Notes: generated by a model not told the origin, from the sequence alone. A DNA stretch of 64,000 nucleotides from Sphaerisporangium melleum (GCF_014646695.1 NZ_BMNT01000029.1:62001-126000), one strand, 5' to 3'. Shown: positions 10,028-18,765, counted from the first letter of the stretch. Program-made: numbers and translations.

Positions 10028-10445
10028 TCACCCGCCCCCGCCGGCCGGCGCCTGCCGCCATCCTGCGGTGACGTCGTGGGTGTACAGCCAGGACGTTCCG
10101 CGCTCGTAGAACAGCCATAGCGCCGCTGGCATGAGAAGGTCACGCAGCCGGCGTGCCACCGGACCGGCGGTCTTGGCGTCGCGGTTGGCGGCGGCGGATC
10201 GCACCAGTTTGGCGATGCGCGCCCGCCGCCGCCGCGTATGGTCTTCCAGCGCGGCGGCGGGCGGAGTGCTGCTCGAGCGCGCGGGCCAGCACCACGGCGT
10301 CCTCGATCGCCATCGAGGCGCCTTGTCCGGCGCCGACAGGCTGGCCGGCGCCGCCGACCAGCACGATGCGGTCGCTGTGCCAGGTCGGGACCTCGGCCAG
10401 GACGTGCATGAGAGTGGGCGGCTCAAGGCGCAGCGCCCGTCGCAC
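10028..10445 (-). pseudogene. FAD-dependent monooxygenase relic, truncated and frameshifted
   Basis: Reading leftward, frame A (from about 10410) encodes DRIVLVGGAG then GQGASMAIEDAVVLARALEQ, the C-terminal FAD-binding motif of class A aromatic monooxygenases. The continuation of the family pattern (ALEDHTRRRRARIAKLV, then GPVARRLRDLLMPAALW) lies in another frame, with the switch near 10250-10265 in a run of CCG/CGC repeats. The first ~300 residues expected for the family are absent; a tetR gene ends at 10453 instead. This is a degenerate 3' fragment that cannot make a working enzyme. Confidence 0.75.
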
Positions 10446-10452
10446 GGCCCGG

Positions 10453-11046
10453 TCATCGCGGCCCGGCCTCGGGCGGGGGCCAGTCGGTGAGCACGGCGTG
10501 CAGGGCGTCCAGGGTCCGCGACCACGAGGCGTCCACCAGGCGAGGGGTGTGACGGAACCCGCCCGCGATCTCCAGGCTCACGAAACCGTGGAAGGTGCCG
10601 TGCAGCATCCGGACCGCATCGGTCTGGTCGGGCTCGGCCAGCCGGTATCCGCGCAGGATCGCACGCGTCATCTCCGCGTGCCGGCGCGCCGCCTGCGCCG
10701 CCTCGCCCCGCGGGTCGATCCCGTCGAGCTCGATCTGCATCGCGGCGTACCTGCCCGGATGCTCCTTGGCGTAGCCGCGGTAGGCGCCGGCGAACGCCAC
10801 CAGCGCGTCCTTGCCCGCACGGCCGGCCAGGGCCGAGGCGGCCCGGTCGGCCAGCTCGGCAAGGGCCAGGGCCGCCACCCGCACCCGAAGGTCCTGAAGG
10901 TCCCTCACGTGCGAGTACAGCGCCGCCGGCTTGACCGCGAACGCGCGGGCGAGCGCCGAGACGGTCACGTTCGCGAAACCGATCTCGTCGGCCAGCTCCG
11001 CCGCCGCACGCGTCAGGCGCTGCGCGGTCAGCCGCTCGCGCGTCAT
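10453..11046 (-). CDS. TetR-family regulator (WHG-type C-terminus)
   Basis: This 197-residue TetR-family repressor has HTH residues ANVTVSALARAFAVKPAALYSHV near the N-terminus and a C-terminal domain resembling TetR_C_33 (MLHGTFHGFVSLE). The start ATG at 11046 is favoured by GGGAGGGG just upstream; GTG 11064 and ATG 11061 are in frame but place the ribosome-binding site inside the gene. It reads away from the FBP-domain gene at 11120. A 17-bp palindrome (11063-11079) sits between them, so mutual control is likely. Confidence 0.9.
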   Translation of the reverse strand: MTRERLTAQRLTRAAAELADEIGFANVTVSALARAFAVKPAALYSHVRDLQDLRVRVAALALAELADRAASALAGRAGKDALVAFAGAYRGYAKEHPGRYAAMQIELDGIDPRGEAAQAARRHAEMTRAILRGYRLAEPDQTDAVRMLHGTFHGFVSLEIAGGFRHTPRLVDASWSRTLDALHAVLTDWPPPEAGPR

Positions 11047-11062
11047 CTCGTCCCCTCCCATC

Positions 11063-11079
11063 ACTTAAAGGCTTTAAGT
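11063..11079. promoter_or_regulatory. TetR operator candidate
   Basis: A perfect inverted repeat, ACTTAAA-GGC-TTTAAGT, sits 17 bp upstream of the tetR start and 41 bp upstream of the FBP-domain start. It is AT-rich in a GC-rich background. The size and position are typical of a TetR operator covering divergent promoters. Confidence 0.65.
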
Positions 11080-11119
11080 ATTTGCATACTACCCTTAGGG
11101 AGAGCTAGCCTCGCCGCTC

Positions 11120-11617
11120 ATGAGACCGCTCACCGACCGCGACATCCGCGCCTCGTTCATCAACTGCTCGAAAGGGGAGACCAAACGCCTGGACCTGCCC
11201 GGCGACCTCGCCGAACGCCGCTGGGATGACCTGGACTTCCTCGGATGGCGAGATCCCGGCGCGCCCGAACGCGCCTACCTGGTGACCGAACGCGACCAGG
11301 CGCTCGTCGGCGTCGCCCTGCGGGTGACCACCTCCGCCTCACGCAACTTCACCTCGCGCAGCATGTGCTCGCTGTGCCTGACCACGCACACCAGCGGCGG
11401 GGTGGCGCTGATGACCGCGCGCAGGACCGGCGAGGCCGGCCGCCAGGGCGACTCCGTCGGACGGTACCTGTGCACCGACCTCGCCTGCTCGCTCTACATC
11501 CGGGGCGAGAAGCAGCCCGCGGGGGCCGAGATCGTCCAGGAGTCCCTCACCCTGGAGGAGAAGATCGCCCGCATCCGGGAGAACCTGTACGCCTTCCTGG
11601 ACAAGGTGACCGCCTGA
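11120..11617 (+). CDS. FBP-domain (EF-G-binding type) zinc-finger protein
   Basis: This 165-residue protein resembles the C-terminal treble-clef domain of fusidic-acid-resistance FusB/FBP proteins, which bind elongation factor G and help it leave the ribosome. Two cysteine pairs that would hold zinc are visible, MCSLC and CTDLACS, with the conserved SRNFTSRSMC and TARRTGEAGRQGDSVGRYLC context. An N-terminal segment (residues 1-60) links to DLDFLGWRDPGAP. It is divergent from a TetR gene. Whether it acts on EF-G in this organism is an inference from the family. Confidence 0.85.
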   Translation: MRPLTDRDIRASFINCSKGETKRLDLPGDLAERRWDDLDFLGWRDPGAPERAYLVTERDQALVGVALRVTTSASRNFTSRSMCSLCLTTHTSGGVALMTARRTGEAGRQGDSVGRYLCTDLACSLYIRGEKQPAGAEIVQESLTLEEKIARIRENLYAFLDKVTA

Positions 11618-12014
11618 GACGGCGAGGCGATCGGGGGAGGGGCCACGTCCGGTGACAAGCCGTTCGCTGCCTCACAGGGGGCGGACCAAGTACGAGTGAA
11701 GGGGCGGTGAGTCGGGGCCGGGATCCGGCGCCGCGGTGCTCCAGCCACGCCTGCCAGGCGGCCTTCACCCCGAGGGCGAGGGGGAGTAGCCCCAGGTAGG
11801 GCAGCACGGGCTCGGGCAGGAACGTGGCACCGAACGCGGCGGCGACGGCGAGGACGAGGATGGCCGTGAACCCCGCGTACTGGCCGGCCACCACCTGGGC
11901 GGCGCCGCCGGGCCGCCCGGAGCCGCGGGCGTAGAACAGGGCCAGCACCACGATGTCGTCGACGTTGGTGACGGCGAACAGCCCGGCGGCCTGCCCCACG
12001 ATGCCCGGGTTCAT
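11547..12014 (-). pseudogene. CadD-type cadmium transporter, 3' truncated
   Basis: The first ~95 residues match CadD-family metal exporters: VTNVDDIVVLALFYAR, VAGQYAGFTAILVLAVAA and LPYLGLLPLALGVKAAWQAW, three probable membrane helices. After about residue 97 the frame turns into arginine/proline-rich sequence with no similarity and overlaps the end of the convergent FBP gene. The other half of the transporter (normally about 190-200 residues in all) is missing, so the gene is probably non-functional. The junction lies near 11720. Confidence 0.7.
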
Positions 12015-12220
12015 CTAAGGAGTCCCTAATCCCGTGGCGAATGTCCGATATGATCTACTTTGTAAAGGCGGTGGCCGTATACAACCAAGATCAATCACAA
12101 CATAAGCCGCAAGCGACGAACCAGTAGCAGAGGAACCCTATCGAGGCCGTGGTCACCATCCAGCCGCAAAGCCCCGCCCGGTCATGAGGCGCCGTTCGGC
12201 GGAGCCGGCGTCCGCTGACG
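12015..12220. other. AT-rich intergenic region
   Basis: This is one of the most AT-rich stretches in the window (around 12030-12140, with runs such as TACTTTGTAAAGG and CAATCACAACATAAG). It lies between the start of the cadD relic and the stop of the pyruvate oxidase gene. It probably held the cadD promoter. I see no gene or convincing operator. Confidence 0.4.
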
Positions 12221-13963
12221 TCACGGACGGGGGATGTTGCGGAGGTTGGAACGGGCCAGGTCGATCATGCGGCCCACGCCACCGGTGAGGACCAGCTTGC
12301 TGGTGGTCGTGGCGAAACCGGCCAGCTGACGGCCGGTGATACGCGGCGGCATGGCCATCGCGTTGGGGTCGGTGACCAGATCCAGCAGAGCCGGCCCCGG
12401 ATGCGCCAGCGTCTCGCGCAGCGCGTCGCGCACGTCCGCCGGATCGTCGACCCGGACACCGTGGGCTCCGGCCGCACGGGCGATCGCCGCGTAATCAGCC
12501 GAAGGATACGCCGTACCGTACGGCGGGTAGCCGGCGACCAGCATCTCCAGATCGACCATGCCGAGCGCCGAGTTGTTGAAGAGCACGACCTTGACCGGCA
12601 GGTCGTAGTGGACCAGCGTGAGGAAGTCGCCCATCAGCATGGAGAAGCCGCCGTCGCCCGACATCGAGATCACCTGCCGGCCCCGGCCGGCCAATTGCGC
12701 ACCGATCGCCTGCGGCATGGCATTGGCCATCGAACCATGGGTGAATGACCCGAGCAGGCGGCGCCGGCCGTTGGGGGACAGGTAGCGGGCGGCCCAGACG
12801 GTGCACATGCCGGTGTCGACGGTGAAGATCGCGTCGTCGGCGGCCTCCTCGTCCAGGATCGCGGCGACGTACTCCGGGTGAATCGGCCGGTGGCGCTCGA
12901 CGTCGCGGGTGTAGGCGGCGACGACCCCCTCCAAGGCGTCCGCGTGCCTGGCCAGCATCCGGTCCAGGAACCGGCGGTCGGACTTCTGCGCCACCTGCGG
13001 GATCAACGCCCGCAAGGTCTCGCGGACGTCTCCCCACACCGCAAGATCCAGCTTGGAGCGGCGGCCCAGGCGCTCGGGCCGGACGTCGACCTGGACGATG
13101 CGCACGTGCTCCGGCAGGAACGCCGTGTAAGGGAAGTCGGTGCCGAGCAGGATGAGCAGCTCCGCCCCGTGCATCGCCTCGTAGGCGGCGCCGTAGCCGA
13201 GCAGCCCCGACATGCCGACGTCATAGGGATTGCCGTACTGGATCCACTCCTTGCCGCGCAGCGCGTGCCCGACAGGGGCCTTGACGCGTTCGGCGAAGGC
13301 CATCACCTCGTCATGGGCGCCCGCGCAACCGCTGCCGCAGAACAGGGTGACGGCGTTCGCCTCGTCCACCAGCCGGGCCAGCTCGGTGATCTCGGCCGCT
13401 CCCGGGCAGACCGCCGGCCGCCGGGTGAGCATCGCCGCTCCGGGCAACCGTTCCGGCGCGTCCTGACCCGCGATGTCACCGGACATGCTCACCACGGCCA
13501 CGCCGGACAGCCCTATGGCGTGCTGGACCGCGGTCCGCAGGATGCGCGGCATCTGCTCCGGCTGAGAGATCAGCTCCGAATAGTGGCTGCATTCGGCGAA
13601 CAACCGATCGGGATGGGTCTCCTGAAAATAGGAGGTGCCGATCTCGGCGCTGGGAATGTGGGCCGCCAACGCCAGAACGGGCGCCATGCTCCGATGCGCG
13701 TCGTACAGGCCGTTGATCAGATGCACATGGCCTGGGCCGCAACTGCCGGCGCACACGCACAGCCGCCCGGTGATCTGCGCCTCCGCCCCGGCCGCGAACG
13801 CCCCGGCCTCCTCATGCCGTACCTGGACCCATTCCATCGCGGGGTCACGGCGCACGGCGTCGGTGACGGGATTGAGGCTGTCGCCGACCACACCGTAGAT
13901 CCGCTTCACCCCTGCCTGGGAAAGAACCTGGACGAACTGTTCGGCCACGCTTTGCCGTGCCAC
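12221..13963 (-). CDS. poxB: Pyruvate oxidase/dehydrogenase (quinone), ThDP- and FAD-dependent
   Basis: This is a 580-residue PoxB-like enzyme that converts pyruvate to acetate and CO2, passing electrons through FAD to membrane quinones. The N-terminal ThDP-Pyr domain has QVRHEEAGAFAAGAEA with the catalytic glutamate. The middle FAD/Rossmann-like domain spans roughly residues 190-330, and the C-terminal ThDP-binding motif is GDGGFSMLMGDFLT with NN. The length matches E. coli PoxB (572). The GTG at 13963 is chosen because VAEQFVQVLSQAGVKRIYG aligns with the known N-terminus; the longer open frame upstream lacks similarity. The physiological electron acceptor is inferred from the family. Confidence 0.9.
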   Translation of the reverse strand: MARQSVAEQFVQVLSQAGVKRIYGVVGDSLNPVTDAVRRDPAMEWVQVRHEEAGAFAAGAEAQITGRLCVCAGSCGPGHVHLINGLYDAHRSMAPVLALAAHIPSAEIGTSYFQETHPDRLFAECSHYSELISQPEQMPRILRTAVQHAIGLSGVAVVSMSGDIAGQDAPERLPGAAMLTRRPAVCPGAAEITELARLVDEANAVTLFCGSGCAGAHDEVMAFAERVKAPVGHALRGKEWIQYGNPYDVGMSGLLGYGAAYEAMHGAELLILLGTDFPYTAFLPEHVRIVQVDVRPERLGRRSKLDLAVWGDVRETLRALIPQVAQKSDRRFLDRMLARHADALEGVVAAYTRDVERHRPIHPEYVAAILDEEAADDAIFTVDTGMCTVWAARYLSPNGRRRLLGSFTHGSMANAMPQAIGAQLAGRGRQVISMSGDGGFSMLMGDFLTLVHYDLPVKVVLFNNSALGMVDLEMLVAGYPPYGTAYPSADYAAIARAAGAHGVRVDDPADVRDALRETLAHPGPALLDLVTDPNAMAMPPRITGRQLAGFATTTSKLVLTGGVGRMIDLARSNLRNIPRP

Positions 13964-14196
13964 TTCTCCAACCCCCGTCCGGCGTCGGCTCAGCCCCTTC
14001 CGGTGAATGATGCCCGCCAGGTGGTCATCATCGCGCCATGCCCGGAAAAACACGACTTTGACCAGGCGTGACTCGTCCAGCTTCGGAGGGCAACGGACTC
14101 ACGCACCGCACAGGCACCCCACCACACGCCCAGACGACGGCACGACGCGGAAAACCAGATGAAGCCCGGCCACCGGCGAGGCACAGTTGTCGAGTG

Positions 14197-15237
14197 ATGT
14201 CCGATTTCGCGTCCGGCTTCGTGCCAGGTCTGGAACTGTCCCGCACCTTCTACACCGAGGTGGTACGCCCCCTGATCGGCGAGGTGCCGCACAGCGCCGC
14301 GCTCATCGGCCCCGGCTCAGAGGTCCTGGCGTTCGACACCGAACGCTCGGCCGACCACGACTGGGGACCACGCGTGCTGGTGTTCGTCGAACCCGGCCAG
14401 GAGGCCGGGCTGACACAACGACTGGCCTACGCCCTGCCGGCCCGCTTCCGCGGCTATCCGACCGTCTTCGGATCCGACCGCAACCCGCCCCGCCACGGCG
14501 TGGTGGTCACCGGGTTCGGCCGCTTCGCACGATCACGGCTCGGCTTCGACCCGCGCCGCCCGATCAGCACCGCCGACTGGCTGGGCGTCTCCTGGCAGCG
14601 GCTGGCCGAGATGACCAGCGGCGAGGTCTTCCACGACGGCCTCGGCGAACTCGCCACCGCCCGCGCCAACCTGCGCTGGTACCCCGACCAGGTGTGGCGG
14701 TACGTACTGGCCAGCCAATGGAGGAGAGTGGCCGAACTGGAGAGCTTCCCCGGCCGATGCGCAGAGGTCGGCGACGACCTCGGCTCCCTGCTGGTGACCG
14801 CCCGCCTGGTCGAAGAGCTCATGCGGCTGTGCCTGCTCATGCGCCGCCGCTACCCCCCCTACGCCAAATGGCTGGGCAGCGCCTTCGCCCGGCTCGGCGG
14901 CTCGGCCGAACTCGGCGAGGCGTTCTCCGCCGCGCTCGCCGCACGCGACTGGCACGCACGCGAGGAACACCTGTGCCGCGCCTACCAGCGGGTGGCCTCA
15001 CTGCACAACCGCCTGGCGCTGACCGAACCGCTGGACACCTCCGTACGCGGCTACCACGACCGGCCGTTCCGGGTGATCGGCGCCGCGCGATTCGCCGAGG
15101 CGCTACTGGACACCGTCGGACCACCCCTGCGGGACCTGCCCGCGACCGGATCGGTGGACCAGTTCTGCGACGGAGTGGCCCTGCTCGGCGACAGCACCCG
15201 CTCCCTGGCGGTATCCCGCACCGTACACGGCGCCTGA
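14197..15237 (+). CDS. DUF4037-domain protein (nucleotidyltransferase-like)
   Basis: This 346-residue cytoplasmic protein of the DUF4037 family opens with LSRTFYTEVVRPLIGE, then GPGSEVLAFDTERSADHDWGPR. The G-S followed by D-H-D resembles the active-site pattern of nucleotidyltransferase folds. The remaining two-thirds is helical (ARANLRWYPDQVWRYVLASQ and following). Function is not established. The ATG at 14197 overlaps a GTG two bases upstream, and an extended open frame before it shows no similarity. It stands alone between divergent poxB and a convergent aldo/keto reductase. Confidence 0.88.
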   Translation: MSDFASGFVPGLELSRTFYTEVVRPLIGEVPHSAALIGPGSEVLAFDTERSADHDWGPRVLVFVEPGQEAGLTQRLAYALPARFRGYPTVFGSDRNPPRHGVVVTGFGRFARSRLGFDPRRPISTADWLGVSWQRLAEMTSGEVFHDGLGELATARANLRWYPDQVWRYVLASQWRRVAELESFPGRCAEVGDDLGSLLVTARLVEELMRLCLLMRRRYPPYAKWLGSAFARLGGSAELGEAFSAALAARDWHAREEHLCRAYQRVASLHNRLALTEPLDTSVRGYHDRPFRVIGAARFAEALLDTVGPPLRDLPATGSVDQFCDGVALLGDSTRSLAVSRTVHGA

Positions 15238-15388
15238 CCAGCCGCGGGGGAGCGGAGGGAAGGGCCATCGCGATGGACGTCCCGACCGGCCCGCCGACAC
15301 GATGAACACCCGGTGGGGGAGCGCGGCCGGCATGCCCACATCCGGCACGCCGGCCGCACGCCCTCCCGGACGACACCTCCCGCGGCGG

Positions 15389-16393
15389 CTACCAGCGGTG
15401 GTGCACCTGCGGGCGGATCAACTCCTCGTACACCCCGGCCACCGCCGCGTGCACCTGCGGCGACAGCGGCGGCAACTGCGCCGCGGCGGCGTTGCCCACC
15501 GCCTGCCGCTCATTACGCGCACCCGGAATCACCACGCTGACCGCCGGATGATCGATGATCCACCGCAGCGCGAACTGCGCCGTCGTCATCCCCTCGGGAA
15601 CCAGCGGCCGCAACCGCTCCACCGCGGCCAGCCCCGTCCCGAACTCCACACCCGAGAACGTCTCACCCACATCGAACGCCGCACCCTGCCGGTTGTAGGC
15701 ACGATGATCGTCGGCCCCGAACGTGGTGTGCTCGTCGTACCGGCCCGACAGCAGGCCACTGGCCAGCGGCACCCGGGCGATGATCCCCACCCCCGCCTCG
15801 GCCGCCGCCGGCAGGACCCGCTCCAGCGGCTTGAGCCGGAAGGCGTTGAAGATGATCTGAACCGACGCCACCCCCGGACGCGCGATCGCCGTCAACGCCT
15901 CCTCGCACGTCTCCACGCTCACCCCGTAGGCGGAGATCCGACCCTCGTCCACCAGGGTGTCCAGCGCGTCGTACACCGCCTGGTCCCCGAAAACGGCAGT
16001 AGGCGGACAGTGCAACTGCACCAGGTCGATCGTCTCCACGCCGAGGTTCCGCCGCGAACGGTCGTTCCAGGCCCGGAAATTGTCCAACGTGTAGGCCTCG
16101 GGCACCTGCGCCACCCGGCGGCCCATCTTGGTGGCCACCATCAGCCCCGGCCGCTCCTTCAGCAGCCGCCCGACGATCTGCTCGCTGCGCCCGTCACCGT
16201 ACACATCAGCGGTGTCGATGAACGTCACCCCCGCGTCCACCGCGGCGTTCAGCGTGGCCAGCGCCTCGCCCTCGCTCACCTCACCCCAGTCGGCGCCCAA
16301 CTGCCACGCCCCGAGCCCGACGACCCCGACCTGCCTGCCCGTACGTCCCAATACACGCTTTTCCACACGCCGAATCGTACGGCCCACCACCAC
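15389..16393 (-). CDS. Aldo/keto reductase
   Basis: This 334-residue NADPH-dependent aldo/keto reductase has DTADVYGDGRSEQ carrying the catalytic D and Y, ATKMGRR carrying K, and VQLHCPP carrying H, plus the cofactor motif VVIPGARNERQ. The start is ambiguous: GTG 16393 has GGAGG 8 bases upstream and is chosen; GTG 16366 (nine codons downstream) better matches the usual family N-terminus KRVLGRTG. It lies 46 bp downstream of a tyrosine recombinase on the same strand and may be read from the same transcript, although a functional link is not evident. It is only distantly similar to the first reductase in the window. Confidence 0.9.
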   Translation of the reverse strand: MVVGRTIRRVEKRVLGRTGRQVGVVGLGAWQLGADWGEVSEGEALATLNAAVDAGVTFIDTADVYGDGRSEQIVGRLLKERPGLMVATKMGRRVAQVPEAYTLDNFRAWNDRSRRNLGVETIDLVQLHCPPTAVFGDQAVYDALDTLVDEGRISAYGVSVETCEEALTAIARPGVASVQIIFNAFRLKPLERVLPAAAEAGVGIIARVPLASGLLSGRYDEHTTFGADDHRAYNRQGAAFDVGETFSGVEFGTGLAAVERLRPLVPEGMTTAQFALRWIIDHPAVSVVIPGARNERQAVGNAAAAQLPPLSPQVHAAVAGVYEELIRPQVHHRW

Positions 16394-16439
16394 CCCTCAA
16401 ACCTCCGGGGCACAGCCCTCCACCCCTCACACCGCCGCG

Positions 16440-17456
16440 CTAACCACCGCTGCGCCGCTCACGCAACAGCGGATGCGCCCGCATCGCCACCTCAAGCTCA
16501 CCCGGCAACTCATCCCGATAACGCCCCAGCGTCGCCAGATCACGATGCCCCAGCACCCGCCGCACCGCATCCATGTCCACCGCGTCCGCCAGCAGATGCG
16601 TCGCCGTCGTATGCCGCAACCCATGCGGCGTCACCGACCGCCGCCGCGCCGGATCGACCCGCCGCTGCACCCGATCGATCACCGCCTGCACATCACCCCG
16701 CGCCAGCCGCCGCCCCCGCCACGACAACAACAACGCCTTGTCCGCCGTGGCCGGCCGCGCCCCCGACAGATAGAGATCGAGCACCCCCGCCACATCACCC
16801 GGCAACGGCACATCCCGCGTACGCCCGCCCTTACCGAAGATCCGCCAATATCGCACCCCGTCATTGGTGTAGAAATCCTCCACATTGGCCCGCACCAGCT
16901 CCGACACCCGCGGCCCCAACGTCGACAACAACAACACGATCAGCGCATCACGCACCTCCACCTGCTGATCACGCCGCCCGGCCCGCGGCTCGGTCACCGC
17001 CTGCTCCCGCGCCGCCCCCACTAGCCCCTGCGCCTGCTCCCGCGTCAACGCCCGCCGCTCGGCACGCAACCCGCCCCGCTCCCGCGCCGTCACCGTCGCC
17101 GTGGTCATCGGATCGACCTGCACCCACCCCGACAACGCCGCATGCTTGAAGAACGCCGACACCGACCGGCGGAACCGCGCCTGCGACGACGGGCTCTGCG
17201 TCGCCGCCGTGGGGGAGGAGCGCCGCCCGTCCGGCTTACGCGCGAACGCCAGCAGCACCGCATCGACGTCCTCACCGGTCAGATCGTCCAGCACCCGCCC
17301 CGGCCCCGCCAGCTCGGCGAAGGTCGACACATCACGCCCGTACACCTCCGCCGTCGCCGCCGACAGCGCCCCCGTCACCGTCTTGGCACGCACCAACTCC
17401 ACATAACGGTCGACACACTCCTCAACGCTCAGGCGTGTCAGCTTCACGGGACGCAT
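16440..17456 (-). CDS. Tyrosine recombinase, XerC/XerD-like (first of a pair)
   Basis: This 338-residue integrase-family recombinase has an N-terminal SAM-like core-binding domain (about residues 10-115). The catalytic domain holds all key residues: R in TLGPRVSEL, K in FGKGGRTRDVPL, H-x-x-R in TPHGLRHTTATHLL, H in LGHRDLATLGRY and the nucleophile Y in the same segment. It is likely catalytically active and would cut 11-bp arms around a 6-bp core if it works like Xer proteins. It lies downstream of a second recombinase on the same strand with a 158-bp gap holding direct repeats. The ~20-residue insert after the first domain (KPDGRRSSPTAATQSPSSQ) is unusual for XerC/D. Confidence 0.92.
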   Translation of the reverse strand: MRPVKLTRLSVEECVDRYVELVRAKTVTGALSAATAEVYGRDVSTFAELAGPGRVLDDLTGEDVDAVLLAFARKPDGRRSSPTAATQSPSSQARFRRSVSAFFKHAALSGWVQVDPMTTATVTARERGGLRAERRALTREQAQGLVGAAREQAVTEPRAGRRDQQVEVRDALIVLLLSTLGPRVSELVRANVEDFYTNDGVRYWRIFGKGGRTRDVPLPGDVAGVLDLYLSGARPATADKALLLSWRGRRLARGDVQAVIDRVQRRVDPARRRSVTPHGLRHTTATHLLADAVDMDAVRRVLGHRDLATLGRYRDELPGELEVAMRAHPLLRERRSGG

Positions 17457-17536
17457 CGGTCAGCAATCCTTCCGGCCGGGAACCACCGGCACCGTACCCG
17501 CTCCCACCGACACTTTCCGCGCCCACGACCCCACCG

Positions 17537-17572
17537 AACCGGGGGAGCGGACCAGAGAAACCGGGGGAGCGG
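17537..17572. repeat. 14-bp direct repeat between the two recombinase genes
   Basis: AACCGGGGGAGCGG occurs at 17537-17550 and again at 17559-17572, a 22-bp period (two helical turns) located 80-115 bp upstream of the first recombinase start. This spacing suits a protein bound on one face of the helix. Shorter GGGGGAGCG strings occur elsewhere by chance, so the exact pair and spacing matter more than the core. Confidence 0.5.
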
Positions 17573-17614
17573 GGAACAGAGCCGGAAACCACCCCCGCAT
17601 CCTGCGCCCCGGAA

Positions 17615-18655
17615 TCAGACTCCCTCCACGCCCTGCCCACCGGACGCCCCACCCTCCACCGGCGGACGCAACCGCCCCAGCACCCCGTACGCCGGATTTC
17701 CCCGAGCCGCCGCCCGCACCTCCCGCGCCGTCGAAGCCACATACGCCTGACCGGTGACGATCGACGAATGCCCCAGCAACTCCATCAGCTCATGCGCCGA
17801 AGCCCCCCGCTCGGCCAGCCGGGTCGCGAACTCGTGCCGCAGCGCATGCACCAGCGTCCCCCTCTGCACCCGGTCATGCACCCCCGCATACCGGTAACAC
17901 TGCCGCACCAGATACTGCAGACCACCCCGCTTCAACGGCTCGTTCCGGGTGTCCACCAGCAACGGCGCGGAACGGGGGAGCGCCGCCTGCCCGAACCGCC
18001 GCAACCGGCTGCTCAGATACTCCTCGATCAACCGCTCCAGCGGCGGCTCGATCGGCAGCGAACGCGTCTTGCCGCCCTTGCCGACCACCTGGATCCTGCG
18101 CTCGCCCTCGCCACCCCCGATCGACCCCAGCGTCAGCCCCAGCAACTCCGCCGACCGCATCCCCGTGACCAACGCCAGCGCCAGAACCAGCAGATCGCGC
18201 TCCACCCACGGGTCACGCGCCTTACGCGCCCCCTCGGCCACCCGCTCCAGCAGCGTGGCCGACGCCGTGCCGTCACCCAGCAGCGGCTTGGGCGCCTTGG
18301 CCGGCTGCTTGGGCCGGGGGACCGCCGCCATCGGATTGCCCTCCAGCAACCCCTCGGCCACACAGAACGTCAGAAACTGGTTCCAGGCACTCCACGCCCG
18401 ATTGACGCTCGCCGCGGACCGCGGGCCGGCGAACTCGGCGAACGCCCCTCGCATCAGCCGCCCGCCCAGATGACGCACCTCGAGGTCGGCCTCCGCCACG
18501 CCCGCCAGCCGCGCCGCGATCCGGCCCACCAGATCAAGATCACGCCGGTATCCCGCGACCGTGTGCGGAGAGAGCTTCTTGGTGCGCAACGAGGACACGT
18601 ACTCCGCCACCGCCTCCGGCAGGCGCATCAGGATCAGCGGATCACGATCGTCCAC
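17615..18655 (-). CDS. Tyrosine recombinase, XerC/XerD-like (second of a pair)
   Basis: This recombinase of about 346 residues has an N-terminal core-binding domain (LPEAVAEYVSSLRTKKLSPH onward) and a complete catalytic set: R in VTGMRSAELLGL, K in VGKGGKTRSLPI, H-x-x-R in HALRHEFATRL, H in LGHSSIVTGQAYV and its Tyr. It is clearly diverged from the downstream recombinase, so this is a functional pair rather than a recent duplication. GTG 18655 is chosen because GGAGGGTGAGG precedes it; an in-frame GTG at 18703 would add 16 residues. Upstream lie a half-site and a full dif-like site whose arms share TSATGCATAA, pointing to these proteins as the likely binders. Confidence 0.9.
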   Translation of the reverse strand: MDDRDPLILMRLPEAVAEYVSSLRTKKLSPHTVAGYRRDLDLVGRIAARLAGVAEADLEVRHLGGRLMRGAFAEFAGPRSAASVNRAWSAWNQFLTFCVAEGLLEGNPMAAVPRPKQPAKAPKPLLGDGTASATLLERVAEGARKARDPWVERDLLVLALALVTGMRSAELLGLTLGSIGGGEGERRIQVVGKGGKTRSLPIEPPLERLIEEYLSSRLRRFGQAALPRSAPLLVDTRNEPLKRGGLQYLVRQCYRYAGVHDRVQRGTLVHALRHEFATRLAERGASAHELMELLGHSSIVTGQAYVASTAREVRAAARGNPAYGVLGRLRPPVEGGASGGQGVEGV

Positions 18656-18737
18656 GACGGCCTCACCCTCCACCTCCGGCGCGCTGACGCGCGGCGACCT
18701 CACACCACGCGATGGTGCCTCGCGGGCGGCAGGCGCG

Positions 18738-18765
18738 GACGCACGTGGCTGCGATTATGCATCAA
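18738..18765. repeat. Half dif-like site upstream of the recombinase
   Basis: TGCGATTATGCAT at 18750-18762 is repeated exactly at 19010-19022. Here only the right arm (TTATGCATCAA, 18755-18765) is well formed; the position of the left arm holds GACGCACGTGG, which is not symmetric. The site lies 110 bp before the recombinase start used here (35 bp before the alternative start), so it may be a binding site for autoregulation or a decayed core site. Confidence 0.5.
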
